Shown: positions 1 to 9,701, counted from the first letter of the stretch. The stretch is DNA of 64,000 bases from Pseudomonas brassicacearum subsp. neoaurantiaca (GCF_013608025.1 NZ_VDLV01000013.1:1-64000); one strand, 5' to 3'. Program-made: numbers and translations. The notes: generated from the letters alone by a model not told the origin.

Positions 1-217
1 AGCGAGCTTGCTCGCGATGCGGTGGGTCTGCGGGCATTGATGTTGGACGTATCGCCGTCATCGCGAGCAGGCTCGCTCCCACAGGGTTTTTGTGCCTGGC
101 ACAGAGCTTCGGTGCACCGCAGTTCCAGGGTGGGAGCGAGCTTGCTCGCGATGCGGTGGGTCTGCGGGCATTGATGTTGGACGTATCGCCGTCATCACGA
201 GCAAGCTCGCTCCCACA
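1..217. repeat. Duplicated family-B palindromic repeat pair
   Basis: Two nearly identical units lie at 1-83 and 131-217. Each has an outer inverted repeat built on GGGAGCGAGCTTGCTCGCGA and its complement around the same central stretch. The two copies differ at only a few positions, such as TCGCGAGCAG versus TCACGAGCAA near their right ends. The arrangement is typical of REP/BIME elements in fluorescent pseudomonads. The centre is almost unchanged between copies, which suggests a recent local duplication. The first copy is cut by the window edge. Confidence 0.85.
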
Positions 218-245
218 AGGAGGGTTGGCGGCTATGAAAGAGGGC

Positions 246-950
246 TCAGCGCTGGCTATGCCACGCTGCCAACAACCCCGGCAGTTCGGTCAGGCTACGG
301 ATCTCTGCGTCGGGGGCGTGATCGGCGTCCCAGGTCTTGCCCGTCGGGTTGAACCACACTGCGCGCAGGCCGGCCTGTTGGGCGCCGGCGATATCATCGC
401 CCGGGTGATCACCGATATGAACAGCGGTTTGCGCCGTTGCACCACCGCGCTGCAAGGCTTCGTGGAACAGCCGGGCGTCCGGCTTGGCGATGCCGATGTC
501 TTCGGCGCACAAGGCAAACTTGAAATAGTCGGCCAGCCCGAGGCGACGCACGTCGGCGTTGCCGTTGGTGACGACGCCAAGGGCGAACTGGTTGGCGAGG
601 ATTTCCAGGGTCGGCTCGACGTCGGGAAAGACCTCCAGTTGATGCCGGGCATGCAGGAATGCCTCGAATCCCTGGTCTGCCAACTCCGAGGCTCGCCACT
701 GGTCATAACCGGCGTCTTGCAGCGCCCGGAACAGCACGCGTCGGCGCAGTGCACTGATGCGGTGCTTGAGGTTGGGTTCTTCGCTGAGCACTTGCGCGCG
801 AATCGCCCACAGGCGCTCCACCGGGAAATCGCCCAGGTCGGGCGCGTTGTCGGTCAGCCATTGGCGTAATACGGCTTCGGCGCTGGCGATCACCGGCGCG
901 GTGTCCCAGAGCGTGTCGTCCAGGTCGAAAGTGATGAGCTCGATGGTCAT
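246..950 (-). CDS. HAD-family hydrolase (YigB-like phosphatase)
   Basis: A 234-residue cytoplasmic haloacid-dehalogenase-superfamily phosphatase. Motif I is FDLDDTLWD near the N-terminus with the nucleophile and acid aspartates. Motif II is in GVVTNGNAD, the motif III lysine in IAKPDARLF, and motif IV is [14 protein letters not shown] helical cap lies between motifs I and II. It is the last gene of the lptM-lysA-dapF-DUF484-xerC operon and its start overlaps the xerC stop by four bases (ATGA). The same xerC-yigB order occurs in E. coli, where YigB is an FMN phosphatase. The exact substrate here is an inference from that position and similarity. Confidence 0.9.
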   Translation of the reverse strand: MTIELITFDLDDTLWDTAPVIASAEAVLRQWLTDNAPDLGDFPVERLWAIRAQVLSEEPNLKHRISALRRRVLFRALQDAGYDQWRASELADQGFEAFLHARHQLEVFPDVEPTLEILANQFALGVVTNGNADVRRLGLADYFKFALCAEDIGIAKPDARLFHEALQRGGATAQTAVHIGDHPGDDIAGAQQAGLRAVWFNPTGKTWDADHAPDAEIRSLTELPGLLAAWHSQR

Positions 951-1849
951 GATTCGTCGCCCTTGATGCGTTTGGCCCTTGGGTGGGCACTGTCATAGAC
1001 CGTCGCCAGGTGCTGGAAATCCAGGTGGGTATAGATCTGGGTGGTCTTGATGTCCGAGTGGCCGAGCAGTTCCTGGACGGCGCGCAGGTCTTGGGAAGAC
1101 TCCAGTAGATGGCTCGCGAAGGAATGCCTGAGCATGTGCGGGTGCAGGTTTTGCCCCAGCTCACGTTCGCCGGCGGCCTTGACCCGCAGTTGAATGGTCC
1201 GCGGGCCAAGGCGTCGGCCCTGCTGGCTGATGAACACCGCATCATCGACCGGATTGGCCAGCGCTCGCAGCGGCAACCACAACTCCAGGGCTTCGCGTGC
1301 CTTGCGGCCGATGGGTAGCAGCCGGGTCTTGCTGCCCTTGCCGAGCACCTGGACCATGCCATCGGCCAAGTCCAGTTGATCCAGGTTCAGCCCCGTCAGC
1401 TCGGAAAGCCGCAAGCCGGAAGAGTAGAAGAGCTCGAGGATCGCCTGGTCCCGTCGCGCCATGAAGTCATCCTCGACGGCGCCGTCGAGCAATTGCAGGG
1501 CGCGGTCGGTGTCGAGGGTCTTTGGCAGGCGGCGTTCGCCTTTGGGCGGTGCCAGGCCAGTGGCCGGGTCGTGATCGCACAGGCCTTCGCGGTTCAGGTA
1601 TTGGTACAGGCCTCGCACCGCCGACAACAGTCGCGCCAGGCTGCGGGAGGATTGTCCCTGTTGATGCAGCCGTGCGACGAGGCTGCGCAGGCGCTGGATG
1701 TCGAGGCTCGACCAGGTGTCGATGTTCTGCTTCTGGCACCAGCCGCGCACCTTTTCGAGATCACGGCGGTAGGCCGACAAGGTGTGAGGCGACACCTGGC
1801 GCTCACTGCGCAGGTGTTCGCAGTAGGCGTCCAGCTGCCGTTCCATCAT
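947..1849 (-). CDS. xerC: Site-specific tyrosine recombinase XerC
   Basis: A 300-residue tyrosine recombinase that, with XerD, resolves chromosome dimers at dif near the division septum. The N-terminal SAM-like core-binding domain spans about residues 1-90. The catalytic domain follows with the full set of active residues: R147 (SGLRLSEL), K171 (GKGSK), H238 and R241 (HMLRHSF), H264 (LGHSD) and the nucleophile Y273 (IYTHLD). Length and position between DUF484 and a HAD phosphatase match XerC rather than XerD. The start touches the upstream stop by one base, so translation is probably coupled. No truncation is seen. Confidence 0.97.
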   Translation of the reverse strand: MMERQLDAYCEHLRSERQVSPHTLSAYRRDLEKVRGWCQKQNIDTWSSLDIQRLRSLVARLHQQGQSSRSLARLLSAVRGLYQYLNREGLCDHDPATGLAPPKGERRLPKTLDTDRALQLLDGAVEDDFMARRDQAILELFYSSGLRLSELTGLNLDQLDLADGMVQVLGKGSKTRLLPIGRKAREALELWLPLRALANPVDDAVFISQQGRRLGPRTIQLRVKAAGERELGQNLHPHMLRHSFASHLLESSQDLRAVQELLGHSDIKTTQIYTHLDFQHLATVYDSAHPRAKRIKGDES

Positions 1850-2571
1850 CAGCGTACCGAGCGCAGCGAACCGGCGACCCGTGGCAATACCCGACCGGTG
1901 ACTTCGGCGATGTAGCTCAGGAACAACGTGCCCACCGAACTTTTGTAATGCTGTGGATCGCGGCTGGCGATGGCCAGCACACCGTGGACGCCCTGGTGGG
2001 CGATGGCGACAACAGCGGTGGAACCGATCTGCTTGCGCTGTTCTTCACCAAACAGGAAGTCCAGCTCATGCTCGCGCAGGCTGCCGCTGACGCTTTTGTT
2101 TTCCGTGAGCAGGCCGCCGATGGCCGTTTGCGCGTCGGCGTGGGTGACCCAGCGGCCCACCGGCATGGCGTTGTCGCCAAACAGGATCAGGCTGACGAAG
2201 GGCACCTGGAAATCCTGGCGCAGGCTGTCCTCGACGCTCATCACCACGTCTTCCAAGGTGCTCGCGTCCATCAGGGCAAGAATCAGCCGACGGGTCTTGT
2301 CGAAGAGCCGGTCGTTGTCTCGGGCGACATCCATCAGGTGGGAGAGGCGGTGGCGCATCTCGATGTTGCGCTCACGCAGGATCTTCATCTGGTGCTCGAC
2401 CAACGACACGGTATCGCCGCGCCGGTGAGGGATCCGCATCGTGGCAAGCAGGTCTTCATGCTCGACGAAGAAGTCCGGATGCGCCTCCAGATACGCGGTC
2501 ACCGCCGCTGCGTCCGGAAGGCTCGGGGTTTCGTCGGGCTGCGGGGCTGGAACCTTTGGCTTGTCGGTCAT
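1849..2571 (-). CDS. DUF484 family protein
   Basis: A 240-residue protein of the DUF484 family, the position filled by yigA in E. coli between dapF and xerC. The N-terminal part contains the family hallmark [17 protein letters not shown], followed by a charged helical region likely to form a coiled coil ([19 protein letters not shown]). The C-terminal half resembles a GAF-like alpha/beta domain. There is no signal peptide, so it is probably cytoplasmic. Its biochemical role is not known. It sits 13 bases after dapF and touches xerC, so it is co-transcribed with both. Confidence 0.9.
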   Translation of the reverse strand: MTDKPKVPAPQPDETPSLPDAAAVTAYLEAHPDFFVEHEDLLATMRIPHRRGDTVSLVEHQMKILRERNIEMRHRLSHLMDVARDNDRLFDKTRRLILALMDASTLEDVVMSVEDSLRQDFQVPFVSLILFGDNAMPVGRWVTHADAQTAIGGLLTENKSVSGSLREHELDFLFGEEQRKQIGSTAVVAIAHQGVHGVLAIASRDPQHYKSSVGTLFLSYIAEVTGRVLPRVAGSLRSVR

Positions 2572-2584
2572 GGGTTTGGCTCAC

Positions 2585-3415
2585 TCAAAGACGAACTTGT
2601 CCTTCGTATACGCGTACGGCCGGGCCGGTCATCATCACCGGTTCGCCAGGGCCTGCCCACTCGATGGACAGGCGCCCGCCGGGCAGGTCGATCAGCAAGG
2701 GCGAATCCATCCACCCCTGGCTGATCGCAGCGACGGCCGCGGCGCAGGCGCCGGTACCGCAGGCCTGGGTTTCCCCGGCGCCGCGTTCCCAGACGCGCAG
2801 TTGGGCGCGATGGCGGTCGATGACTTGCAGGAAGCCAACGTTCACCCGTGCCGGAAAGCGCGGATGGTTTTCGATCTTCGGTCCCAGCACGTGTACCGGT
2901 GCACTGTTGATGTCGTCCACGCGCAGCACCGCGTGGGGATTGCCCATGGACACCGCCGCCAGTTCCACCGCAGTCCCGTCGACCTCAACGGTATAGCTCA
3001 GGGCCTGGCTCGGAGCCTGGAACGGGATGTCCGCCGGCACCAGGCGCGGAGCGCCCATGTTGACGCCGATCTGGCCGTCGCTGCGTACATCCAGTTCGAT
3101 GATGCCGCTCTTGGTCTCGACGCGAATCTGCCGCTTGGCGGTGAGGCGCTTGTCCAGTACGAACCGGGCAAAGCAGCGCGCACCATTGCCGCACTGTTCC
3201 ACTTCCGAACCGTCGGCGTTGAAGATCCGGTAGCGGAAGTCCACGTCCGGGTTGTTGGGCGCCTCGACGATCAGCAACTGGTCGAAACCGATACCGGTGT
3301 GCCGATCGCCCCATTGCTTGGCGTGCTTGGGCAGGATATGCGCGTGCTGGCTGACCAGGTCGAGGACCATGAAATCATTGCCCAGGCCGTGCATCTTGGT
3401 AAAACGCAGCAGCAT
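2585..3415 (-). CDS. dapF: Diaminopimelate epimerase
   Basis: A 276-residue enzyme that converts LL- to meso-diaminopimelate for lysine and peptidoglycan synthesis. Both catalytic cysteines are present: C75 in EQCGNGARC and C219 in [10 protein letters not shown]. The two halves form the usual pseudo-symmetric fold. The open frame extends 11 codons upstream, but the ATG at 3415 giving [10 protein letters not shown] matches the family N-terminus and lies just after the lysA stop. It follows lysA, the next enzyme of the same pathway, in a tight operon. Confidence 0.97.
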   Translation of the reverse strand: MLLRFTKMHGLGNDFMVLDLVSQHAHILPKHAKQWGDRHTGIGFDQLLIVEAPNNPDVDFRYRIFNADGSEVEQCGNGARCFARFVLDKRLTAKRQIRVETKSGIIELDVRSDGQIGVNMGAPRLVPADIPFQAPSQALSYTVEVDGTAVELAAVSMGNPHAVLRVDDINSAPVHVLGPKIENHPRFPARVNVGFLQVIDRHRAQLRVWERGAGETQACGTGACAAAVAAISQGWMDSPLLIDLPGGRLSIEWAGPGEPVMMTGPAVRVYEGQVRL

Positions 3416-3419
3416 GGTA

Positions 3420-4667
3420 TTACTCCGGCAGCAGGCTTTCGCCGGCAAACAGCTCGGCTACCGTCTCGCGGCGGCGTACTTCGAATGCCTGATCACCGTC
3501 CACCAGCACCTCGGCGCAGCGGCCGCGGGTGTTGTAGTTGGAACTCATGACAAACCCGTAGGCGCCCGCCGAATGCACGGCCAGCAGATCGCCTTCTTCC
3601 AGCGCCAGCTCACGACCTTTTGCCAGGAAATCACCGGTCTCACAGATCGGCCCGACGATGTCGTAGCTGCGAGCTTCGCTGTCACGTGGGCGCACGGCGG
3701 TGACGTCCATCCAGGCTTGGTACAGCGCCGGGCGGATCAGGTCGTTCATGGCCGCATCGACGATCGCGAAGTCCTTGTGCTCGGTGTGCTTGAGGTACTC
3801 GACCTGGGTCAGCAGCACGCCGGCGTTGGCGACGATGTAGCGGCCCGGCTCGAACATCAGCGCCAGATCGCGGCCGTCGAGGCGTTCGCGCACGGTCTTG
3901 ATGTAGTCGGCCACCAACGGCGGCTCTTCATCGCGATAGCGCACGCCGACACCGCCACCCAGGTCGATGTGACGCAGGTAGATGCCGCAGTCGCCGAGGC
4001 GATCGACCAGTGCCAGCAGGCGGTCGAGGGCATCGATGAACGGTTCGAGGGTGGTCAGTTGCGAGCCGATGTGGCAGTCGACGCCCAGCACTTCCAGGTT
4101 TGGCAGTTGGGCGGCGCGCACGTATACGTCCTCGGCGTCGGCAATGGCGATGCCGAACTTGTTTTCCTTCAGGCCGGTGGAAATGTACGGGTGGGTGCCG
4201 GCGTCGACATCCGGGTTCACGCGCAGGGAAACCGGCGCGCGAACGCCCAGTTCGGCGGCGACGACTTGCAAGCGTTCCAGCTCATCGGTGGACTCGATGT
4301 TGAAGCAGTGCACACCGACTTCCAGGGCACGACGCATGTCTTCGCGGGTCTTGCCGACGCCGGAAAAAACAATCTTGTCAGCGCTGCCTCCAGCGGCCAG
4401 CACACGCTCCAGCTCGCCACCGGACACGATGTCGAAGCCAGCGCCCAGGCGCGCCAGGACGTTGAGCACGCCCAGGTTCGAGTTGGCTTTTACAGCGAAG
4501 CACACCAGGTGCGGCATGCCTTCGAGGGCATCGGCGAAGGTCCGGTACTGGGCTTCGATGTGGGCACGGGAATAGACGTAGGTCGGCGTGCCGAAACGTT
4601 CGGCGATCGCAGACAGGGCAACCCCTTCCGCGAACAGCTCCCCGCCACGGTAGTTAAAAGCGTCCAT
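3420..4667 (-). CDS. lysA: Diaminopimelate decarboxylase
   Basis: A 415-residue PLP enzyme that decarboxylates meso-diaminopimelate to lysine. The N-terminal alanine-racemase-like barrel carries the PLP lysine K60 in CFAVKANSN. The phosphate-binding glycines are in HIDLGGGVG, and the C-terminal barrel has CETGDF with the conserved cysteine. Length is normal. It lies between lptM (9-base gap) and dapF (4-base gap), so lysine and cell-wall precursor genes are expressed together. Nothing in the sequence indicates dedicated lysine regulation. Confidence 0.97.
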   Translation of the reverse strand: MDAFNYRGGELFAEGVALSAIAERFGTPTYVYSRAHIEAQYRTFADALEGMPHLVCFAVKANSNLGVLNVLARLGAGFDIVSGGELERVLAAGGSADKIVFSGVGKTREDMRRALEVGVHCFNIESTDELERLQVVAAELGVRAPVSLRVNPDVDAGTHPYISTGLKENKFGIAIADAEDVYVRAAQLPNLEVLGVDCHIGSQLTTLEPFIDALDRLLALVDRLGDCGIYLRHIDLGGGVGVRYRDEEPPLVADYIKTVRERLDGRDLALMFEPGRYIVANAGVLLTQVEYLKHTEHKDFAIVDAAMNDLIRPALYQAWMDVTAVRPRDSEARSYDIVGPICETGDFLAKGRELALEEGDLLAVHSAGAYGFVMSSNYNTRGRCAEVLVDGDQAFEVRRRETVAELFAGESLLPE

Positions 4668-4676
4668 GGCGTTCCC

Positions 4677-4847
4677 TTAGTAAGTGGAGTGGGTGTCGTG
4701 CGCGTGGGATTTGGATTGCGACGACTTGGCCTGCTCTTCAGGGGACTTGCTGTCATCAGGCAGGTACAGCGGACCTTTTTGACCACAGGCTGTCACAAGG
4801 CAGGCAACCGCGACGAGCGCAGCAAGGGAAGAGATCAGGCGCTTCAT
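4677..4847 (-). CDS. lptM: LptM-like small lipoprotein (YifL family)
   Basis: A 56-residue lipoprotein. A short positively charged start (MKRLISS) leads into a hydrophobic stretch ending in a lipobox with the acylated cysteine at residue 21 (LVTACGQKG). The mature N-terminus, CGQKGPLYLP, is the signature of YifL/LptM, which in E. coli helps mature the LptD LPS translocon at the outer membrane. The C-terminal half is polar and rich in Ser, Lys and His. Like yifL in E. coli it lies upstream of dapF and divergent from cyaY, but here lysA is placed in between. The function is inferred from family and position. Confidence 0.92.
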   Translation of the reverse strand: MKRLISSLAALVAVACLVTACGQKGPLYLPDDSKSPEEQAKSSQSKSHAHDTHSTY

Positions 4848-5072
4848 GGCGAAATCCTTGAAAATGCGTTAATTGCGCCGGAGTATACCGGCCACCCGAC
4901 AGCTTGCCTATGCAACGGGGCGCCCGTCTGGCGGGCCTTGGGCTCCAAGGTAGTCACGACGGCGAACAATATTCAGCGCCAGCGGGCCCTTGGTCGTTAT
5001 CCTTTGCATTCAGTCAGGCGCGTCCGTATCTTGCGGCGCTTGAGCCCGATAGACATTTTTGAGGTTGCCGCA

Positions 5073-5405
5073 ATGAGTTTGTCCGAAGCCCGTTTCCACG
5101 ATCTGGTCGATGCGACCCAGCAAACGCTGGAGGATATCTTCGAAGAAAGCGAACTGGACATCGACCTGGAAATGTCCGCCGGCGTGCTGACCGTCAAGTT
5201 CGAAAACGGTACCCAGCTGATTTTCAGTCGCCAGGAACCGTTGCGACAGTTGTGGCTGGCGGCGGTGTCCGGCGGCTTCCACTTCGACTACGACGAGGAA
5301 AGCGAGCGCTGGATGTGCGACAAGAGCGAAGAGCAACTGGGCGAGATGCTTGAACGCATCGTCAAGCAGCAGGCCGGTGTCGAATTCGATTTCGAAGGGC
5401 TGTGA
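5073..5405 (+). CDS. cyaY: Frataxin homologue CyaY
   Basis: A 110-residue bacterial frataxin that binds iron and modulates IscS-dependent Fe-S cluster assembly in the cytoplasm. The first helix carries the acidic iron-binding ridge (DIFEESELDIDLE), followed by the beta-sheet core with VKFENGTQLIFSRQ, LRQLWLA and the conserved GGFHFDYDE. The ATG at 5073 starts the family-typical MSLSEARFHDLVD; the much longer upstream open frame is not conserved protein. It is divergent from lptM across about 225 bases. No separate promoter could be assigned with confidence. Confidence 0.95.
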   Translation: MSLSEARFHDLVDATQQTLEDIFEESELDIDLEMSAGVLTVKFENGTQLIFSRQEPLRQLWLAAVSGGFHFDYDEESERWMCDKSEEQLGEMLERIVKQQAGVEFDFEGL

Positions 5406-5409
5406 TTCC

Positions 5410-5628
5410 TTGAGCCAGACCGTCCCGGCGCGGCCGCCCAAGCCGCTCTACAGCAATGTCAGCCCGGCCGTGCCGTCGCCATGCACCAGTGTGTGCAAGC
5501 TCGATGAGCGCAAGGTCTGCCTGGGGTGTTTCCGGCACGTGGAGGACATCCGCGAATGGCGCTCGGCTGACGATGAGCGTCGGCGGGTTATTTGCGCCGA
5601 GGCGGCCAGGCGCAGATGCGCGAAGTAG
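5410..5628 (+). CDS. DUF1289 family cysteine-rich small protein
   Basis: A roughly 72-residue protein with the DUF1289 cysteine pattern: SPCTSVCKLDERKVCLGCFRH holds four cysteines, CX3C then CX2C, followed by EIREW-like residues (EDIREWRSADDERRR). The spacing suggests a small metal- or Fe-S-binding fold; this is inference. The start is uncertain. A TTG at 5410, four bases after the cyaY stop, gives a compact protein, whereas an ATG at 5350 would overlap cyaY by 56 bases. It is probably co-transcribed with cyaY. Its function is unknown. Confidence 0.8.
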   Translation: MSQTVPARPPKPLYSNVSPAVPSPCTSVCKLDERKVCLGCFRHVEDIREWRSADDERRRVICAEAARRRCAK

Positions 5629-5654
5629 GCACTCACCGGATGGTCCGGCGCCTT

Positions 5655-5750
5655 GTGGCGAGGGAGCTTGCTCCCGCTCGGCTGCGCAGCAGTCGCAGTT
5701 TTTTGGGGTCGCTTCGCCCGAGGCGTCGGACCGTCCCAGCGGGAGCAAGG
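5655..5750. repeat. Family-A palindromic repeat, decayed right end
   Basis: The left arm GTGGCGAGGGAGCTTGCTCC is intact. The right side begins normally with CAGCGGGAGCAAG but then reads GGTTCTG instead of completing the arm. The centre contains a TGCGCAGC-type core and the GCTTCGCCCGAGGCGTCGGA segment also found in the copy at 26602-26708. Confidence 0.8.
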
Positions 5751-5824
5751 GTTCTGTGTTGCCCATGGGCAAGGCGAACCGTCCTCGGGTTGTATATTTT
5801 TTGAGCTGTGTTAGTGTCCGACAA

Positions 5825-5885
5825 CGCCTCAACTCGTCGAGGCGCGTGAAAACCCCGTCTTTATGTGGCGGGGTTTTGCTTTTTT
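5825..5885 (+). terminator. Hairpin plus rho-independent terminator before rnk
   Basis: A first stem (CGCCTC 5825-5830 with GAGGCG 5839-5844) is followed by a stronger stem (AAAACCCCG 5849-5857 with CGGGGTTTT 5869-5877) and a T-rich tail ending at 5885. The second element is a good intrinsic terminator, placed about 30 bases before the rnk start. It may end the cyaY-DUF1289 transcript or terminate or attenuate a leader of rnk. Confidence 0.75.
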
Positions 5886-5914
5886 CGTGCAGAAGAAAGG
5901 AGTCTGCCTGGACC

Positions 5915-6325
5915 ATGACCGCACCTTCCATCACCCTGACTCGCCTGGACGTACAGCGTCTGGAACGCTTGATCGACAGCCTGGATGAAACGCTGCCAGG
6001 CGTGGTCGCTTTGCAAACCGAACTGGATCGCGCCGAAACCCTGGTGGGTCACGATGAAGTGCCTGCCGATGTCGTGACCATGAATTCGCGGGTGCACTGC
6101 CGCGAAGAAAGCAGCGGCAAGGATTATCACCTGACGTTGGTGTATCCACAGGACGCCAATGCGGATGAGGGCAGGATTTCGATCCTCGCGCCGGTGGGCA
6201 GCGCCTTGCTGGGCTTGAAGGTCGGGCAGCACATCGACTGGCCGGCCCCGGGCGGCAAGACCCTGAAACTGACCTTGCTGGAAGTCGAGTCGCAGCCGGT
6301 CAATGGCGGCGACTGCGCGTTCTGA
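5915..6325 (+). CDS. rnk: Regulator of nucleoside diphosphate kinase Rnk
   Basis: A 136-residue GreA/GreB-related protein. The N-terminal short coiled-coil hairpin (about residues 8-50) is followed by a GreA/GreB C-terminal-like domain, with PADVVTMNSRVHC near residue 49 and ISILAPVGSALLGLKVGQHIDW near the end. Rnk binds RNA polymerase near the secondary channel and in Pseudomonas affects nucleoside diphosphate kinase levels and alginate production (family knowledge). The ATG at 5915 is the first conserved start. It converges on cyaA with only seven bases between the stops. Confidence 0.93.
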   Translation: MTAPSITLTRLDVQRLERLIDSLDETLPGVVALQTELDRAETLVGHDEVPADVVTMNSRVHCREESSGKDYHLTLVYPQDANADEGRISILAPVGSALLGLKVGQHIDWPAPGGKTLKLTLLEVESQPVNGGDCAF

Positions 6326-6332
6326 ACCCGTC

Positions 6333-9176
6333 TCAGACCTGGTTCAGCGCCTCGTTCAGCGCGCGTTCCAGGTCCGCCTTGTAGCGCAGGAACAAATTGC
6401 TTGAGCAAGCGCTGTCACCCACCAGGCCCGAGAGATCCAGGTCGGTGATGTAGCAGCGATAGCGCTCGGCCTCGCGGCGCTGGCCGACAATCTCCCTGGC
6501 GACCACGCGGAACAATTGGTCGCCGTGTTCCAGCTCCGAAAATTCCCGTTGATCGCAATAAAGCGTGACGTGCACCTGGCCGTGCGCGGCTTTGCCGATG
6601 ATCGCCTGTACGTCATAGAACGACTTGTTGACCGGCGTTTGCGGAGACTGCCGTGATTCGACCCGCCGGGCCCGTCCGCTGCCAGAAGGCAAGAGTTGGT
6701 AATAGAGAATTTCAAGGGGTAGGGGCTGGGCCCCGTCCATCGGCAACAAGGCATCGCGGCGGTAAAGCACCGATTGCAGGAATCGCTGCAGCGGCACCAG
6801 CAGGCTTTGTTCATCGTGGAACGGCACGCGCTGCTGCCACAGCGCATTGAACTCATCGAGCACGTACAGCTCGGCTTCTTCTTCATAGACCCGGTAGAAA
6901 ACCTGGATGCACTCGGGCTGGCCCATGGGCAGGATCAGCGCCACGTCGTGATCTTCCAGCGCCATCGAATCCAAGTGCAGCGGGCTGTAGGCCGTCAGTT
7001 CTTCGCCCAGATAATCCATCAGCGCCGACAGGCTGCCCAGCGCCACGTGGTTGACCTGGCCCGGCACTAATTCCAGCACGTGGTAGTGCTGTTGGACCTG
7101 AAGCAGGTAACGGTAGTTGAGTTTGCTTAGCAGCAGGGTCTGGGCCGTCTCGATGACTTCCTCGACCCGTCGCGCAATGAATTGCGCGCGGTTGTGACAG
7201 AAACAGCGGACCTGCAAACGAGGCTGGTGCCGTGTGGCCGGCAGATCGTTGAGGTAATCGCGCAAGCAATCGAGCAAGGCATGCTCGCCGTCGAAGCGGG
7301 TGACCAGCACTTCGTTCCAGCTATTGAGCGTGACCTGGTCGAGGGTCAGCACCAGGTTCTCCCGCACCCCGGCATAGCTCAGGGAATCGGTGCGCTCGGT
7401 GGTCATCAGGATGTTCAGGTCGCGGTGATGCTTGAGCGGGTCGACGCCGACGTTCACCAGGATCAGCACTTCGCTGGGGACGCTGGCATGCAGCAATTGT
7501 TCTTCGTCGACTGTGGCCAGGGGTAGGGCGATGGCCTGTTGCAGGCTGCCCAGCAGGTTGAACAGTTCAAACTCGCTCAGGTCGCTTTCGCCGGGGTGCA
7601 GCGCCAGGCGCGTGCTGCTGTCGATCACGCCGTTGCGATGGCACCAGGTGAGCAATTCGAGCAATTCACGGCTGCGCTTGATGGGGGCGAAGTTTTCCCA
7701 TTCCAGAGCGTTCAGGCTGCCGTTGTACAAGCCCCACTGGTTCTGCCCCGGTTCTTTCTTGTTCGGTGACTGGACCAGTGTCAGGGTGTCTTCCGCCAGG
7801 TCCGGGGCGATTCCGGGGTTGATGAATTCGACTTTATCAGCCTTGCGCTCGAAGGCCGCGTACAGGCGTCGGCCGAGGACATTCAGGTCGCGCTTGTTGA
7901 TCAGGCTGACGGTTTTTTCGGTGCGAGCGAACTGGGTCAGGAAGCGATAGCTGTAGGTCAGCTCGCCGACCAGCGCGCGCCGCTCATTGCTGACCTGGCG
8001 CACCTTCCATTGGCTGCGGCTGTCCAGCAGGGCGAGTTGACGTTGATCCCAGCCCCACTCACGGGCCAGGCGCTCCAGCAGGTTGCGCTGCCAGCCGCTG
8101 CTGCGAACCGAGCCGGTGAGCTTACGGTTGACCTTCAGGTACAGCGCGCGCCGGATCAACTCAAGGCGCTCGGGTTCGCCACGGACGTTGAGGTATTCCT
8201 CGATCCGGCGATAAACCACCATGTACGGGTCCAGTTCGTCCAGGTCCAGGCGGTTGGCAAATACGGCCTGCTTGAAGCGCAGGCTCAGGCAGCGCACCGT
8301 TGGGTGTTCGCTGGCGTAGACCTCGGTGAGCAGCAGCTTGAGCACGGACTTGTAGGGCGACTCGATGCCCTTGAACAACTGCCAGAGCCCGGCGCCGATG
8401 AACTCTCCCGGCGGGATGTAGGCCAGGTGTCCCAAGTCCAGGGTTTCATCGGCACGAATGAAACGCTTGGATATCAGCGTATGAGTGTACTGCTCATAGT
8501 TTTCTTCTTCGTAGACCGGCACCAGCCACCAGATCGGCGTACGCCCGGCCAGCCAGATCGCGGTGCGGTAGAACTCGTCCAACAACAAATAATGTTGTGT
8601 GGTGCCGCAGTCATCGGAACTGAGCTGATTGTCCCGTTCGCCCCGGACGAATCGCGCCGGGTCGATGAGGAAAAAGTGCGCTTCAGCGCCCTGGGTCGCA
8701 GCCCAGATTTCCAGCAACTGGCATTTCTTGCGCAGCTCGGCCAGTTCATCGTCGCTCAGGTCCGGCCCGTGGCACACCCACACGTCCATATCGCTCTGGT
8801 CGGCCTGGGCCAGGGTGCCGAGGCTGCCCATCAGGAACAGGCCAAGGATCGGCCGTGGTGGGTTGCTGCCATGGCGCGGCTTGTAGGAAAACGACCGGGT
8901 CAACCGCTGGGCTTCGGCAAGGACGTTGGCGTCGGGTTCGTAATTCGACAACCCGGCGGGCGTGCTCCCCGAGACGTAGCCGGGCAACAGCGGATGGTTG
9001 ACGTGAAAAAACAGTGGAAGCAGCGTCAAAACGCCTTGCTGGCGGGTCGACAGACCTTCCAGGGCACGCTCCATGCGTACGGCGTTGAGCTTGAGAAAAC
9101 GCGCGCGCAACTGGCTCAGGACCTTGCGGTCGATTCCCTCGTCCAGATCGGGGCGTATTTCGTGATTGCGGGTCAT
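6333..9176 (-). CDS. cyaA: Class I adenylate cyclase CyaA
   Basis: A 947-residue class I (enterobacterial-type) adenylate cyclase that makes cAMP from ATP. The N-terminal catalytic half contains the nucleotidyltransferase-like signature LGLFLMGSLGTLAQADQSDMD, in which GSxG...SDxD provides phosphate and metal binding. The conserved segment YTHTLISKRFIRADETLDLG lies further on. The C-terminal half (from about residue 540) is the regulatory region. The length is normal for Pseudomonas CyaA. cAMP would act through Vfr/Crp, which is not in this window. It stands alone, with its stop facing rnk. Confidence 0.96.
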   Translation of the reverse strand: MTRNHEIRPDLDEGIDRKVLSQLRARFLKLNAVRMERALEGLSTRQQGVLTLLPLFFHVNHPLLPGYVSGSTPAGLSNYEPDANVLAEAQRLTRSFSYKPRHGSNPPRPILGLFLMGSLGTLAQADQSDMDVWVCHGPDLSDDELAELRKKCQLLEIWAATQGAEAHFFLIDPARFVRGERDNQLSSDDCGTTQHYLLLDEFYRTAIWLAGRTPIWWLVPVYEEENYEQYTHTLISKRFIRADETLDLGHLAYIPPGEFIGAGLWQLFKGIESPYKSVLKLLLTEVYASEHPTVRCLSLRFKQAVFANRLDLDELDPYMVVYRRIEEYLNVRGEPERLELIRRALYLKVNRKLTGSVRSSGWQRNLLERLAREWGWDQRQLALLDSRSQWKVRQVSNERRALVGELTYSYRFLTQFARTEKTVSLINKRDLNVLGRRLYAAFERKADKVEFINPGIAPDLAEDTLTLVQSPNKKEPGQNQWGLYNGSLNALEWENFAPIKRSRELLELLTWCHRNGVIDSSTRLALHPGESDLSEFELFNLLGSLQQAIALPLATVDEEQLLHASVPSEVLILVNVGVDPLKHHRDLNILMTTERTDSLSYAGVRENLVLTLDQVTLNSWNEVLVTRFDGEHALLDCLRDYLNDLPATRHQPRLQVRCFCHNRAQFIARRVEEVIETAQTLLLSKLNYRYLLQVQQHYHVLELVPGQVNHVALGSLSALMDYLGEELTAYSPLHLDSMALEDHDVALILPMGQPECIQVFYRVYEEEAELYVLDEFNALWQQRVPFHDEQSLLVPLQRFLQSVLYRRDALLPMDGAQPLPLEILYYQLLPSGSGRARRVESRQSPQTPVNKSFYDVQAIIGKAAHGQVHVTLYCDQREFSELEHGDQLFRVVAREIVGQRREAERYRCYITDLDLSGLVGDSACSSNLFLRYKADLERALNEALNQV

Positions 9177-9346
9177 GTCAGCTCAAACCGGCTCGCGGCG
9201 TCGAACGTGGGAACAACACAGGTGATGGCAGGTTAGCGCCCGTCTCCTGGAATTCTTGAGCTGGAAAGTGACGTTGACCTCAGAATTCGACGTGTACGCC
9301 TGCGGAAATCCCGATGCAGAGGGATCTCCGTGGGCGAGGAGGAGAA

Positions 9347-9592
9347 TCAGGCAGCTTCTTGGACGCTGAGTATCGTCAGGACGGTCTGCACATTCTGTGC
9401 GGCGTCACGGCCCAGGCTGGTCAAGTAACCGCCATCGGGTTGGGTGATGAGTTCTTTTTCGTACAGGCGTTGGGCAGCGGCGATGGCTTTGGGGGCAGCG
9501 GTCTGATGAATTTTCAGGCCTTCCTGGGAACTGTCCAGGTTGAAGAGTGCAAGGATTTCCAGTTCGGCAACCAGCTCAGGGGTAAGCGACAT
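9347..9592 (-). CDS. Conserved small protein, TIGR02647 family
   Basis: An 81-residue protein starting MSLTPELVAELEILALFNLD with a mostly helical sequence and a small winged-helix-like look (AAQRLYEKELITQPDGGYLTSLGRDAA). This matches the TIGR02647 family of Pseudomonas proteins next to cyaA. The ATG at 9592 is preceded by a good GGAGTC ribosome-binding site; the open frame continues upstream only through the repeat element and is not coding there. No function is established. A DNA-binding role is only a guess from the helix-turn pattern. Confidence 0.82.
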   Translation of the reverse strand: MSLTPELVAELEILALFNLDSSQEGLKIHQTAAPKAIAAAQRLYEKELITQPDGGYLTSLGRDAAQNVQTVLTILSVQEAA

Positions 9593-9701
9593 AAGGACTC
9601 CAGACTTTCTAGGAATTTGGACGACAGCGTCACTAAGGTGAGCGCACTTGGCCGAGCTGTCCAGTGTCAGTGTCATGCTTTTTCGTTTGGAGCGCTTCTC
9701 C

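Noticed and set aside
1..217. Possible CRISPR array from repeated units
   Set aside because: Units are palindromic REP-type repeats with an almost identical centre, not short direct repeats with unique spacers; no cas genes are present.
8010..9236. 408-codon plus-strand frame opposite cyaA
   Set aside because: It lies entirely over the strongly recognisable cyaA catalytic half and has no family features.
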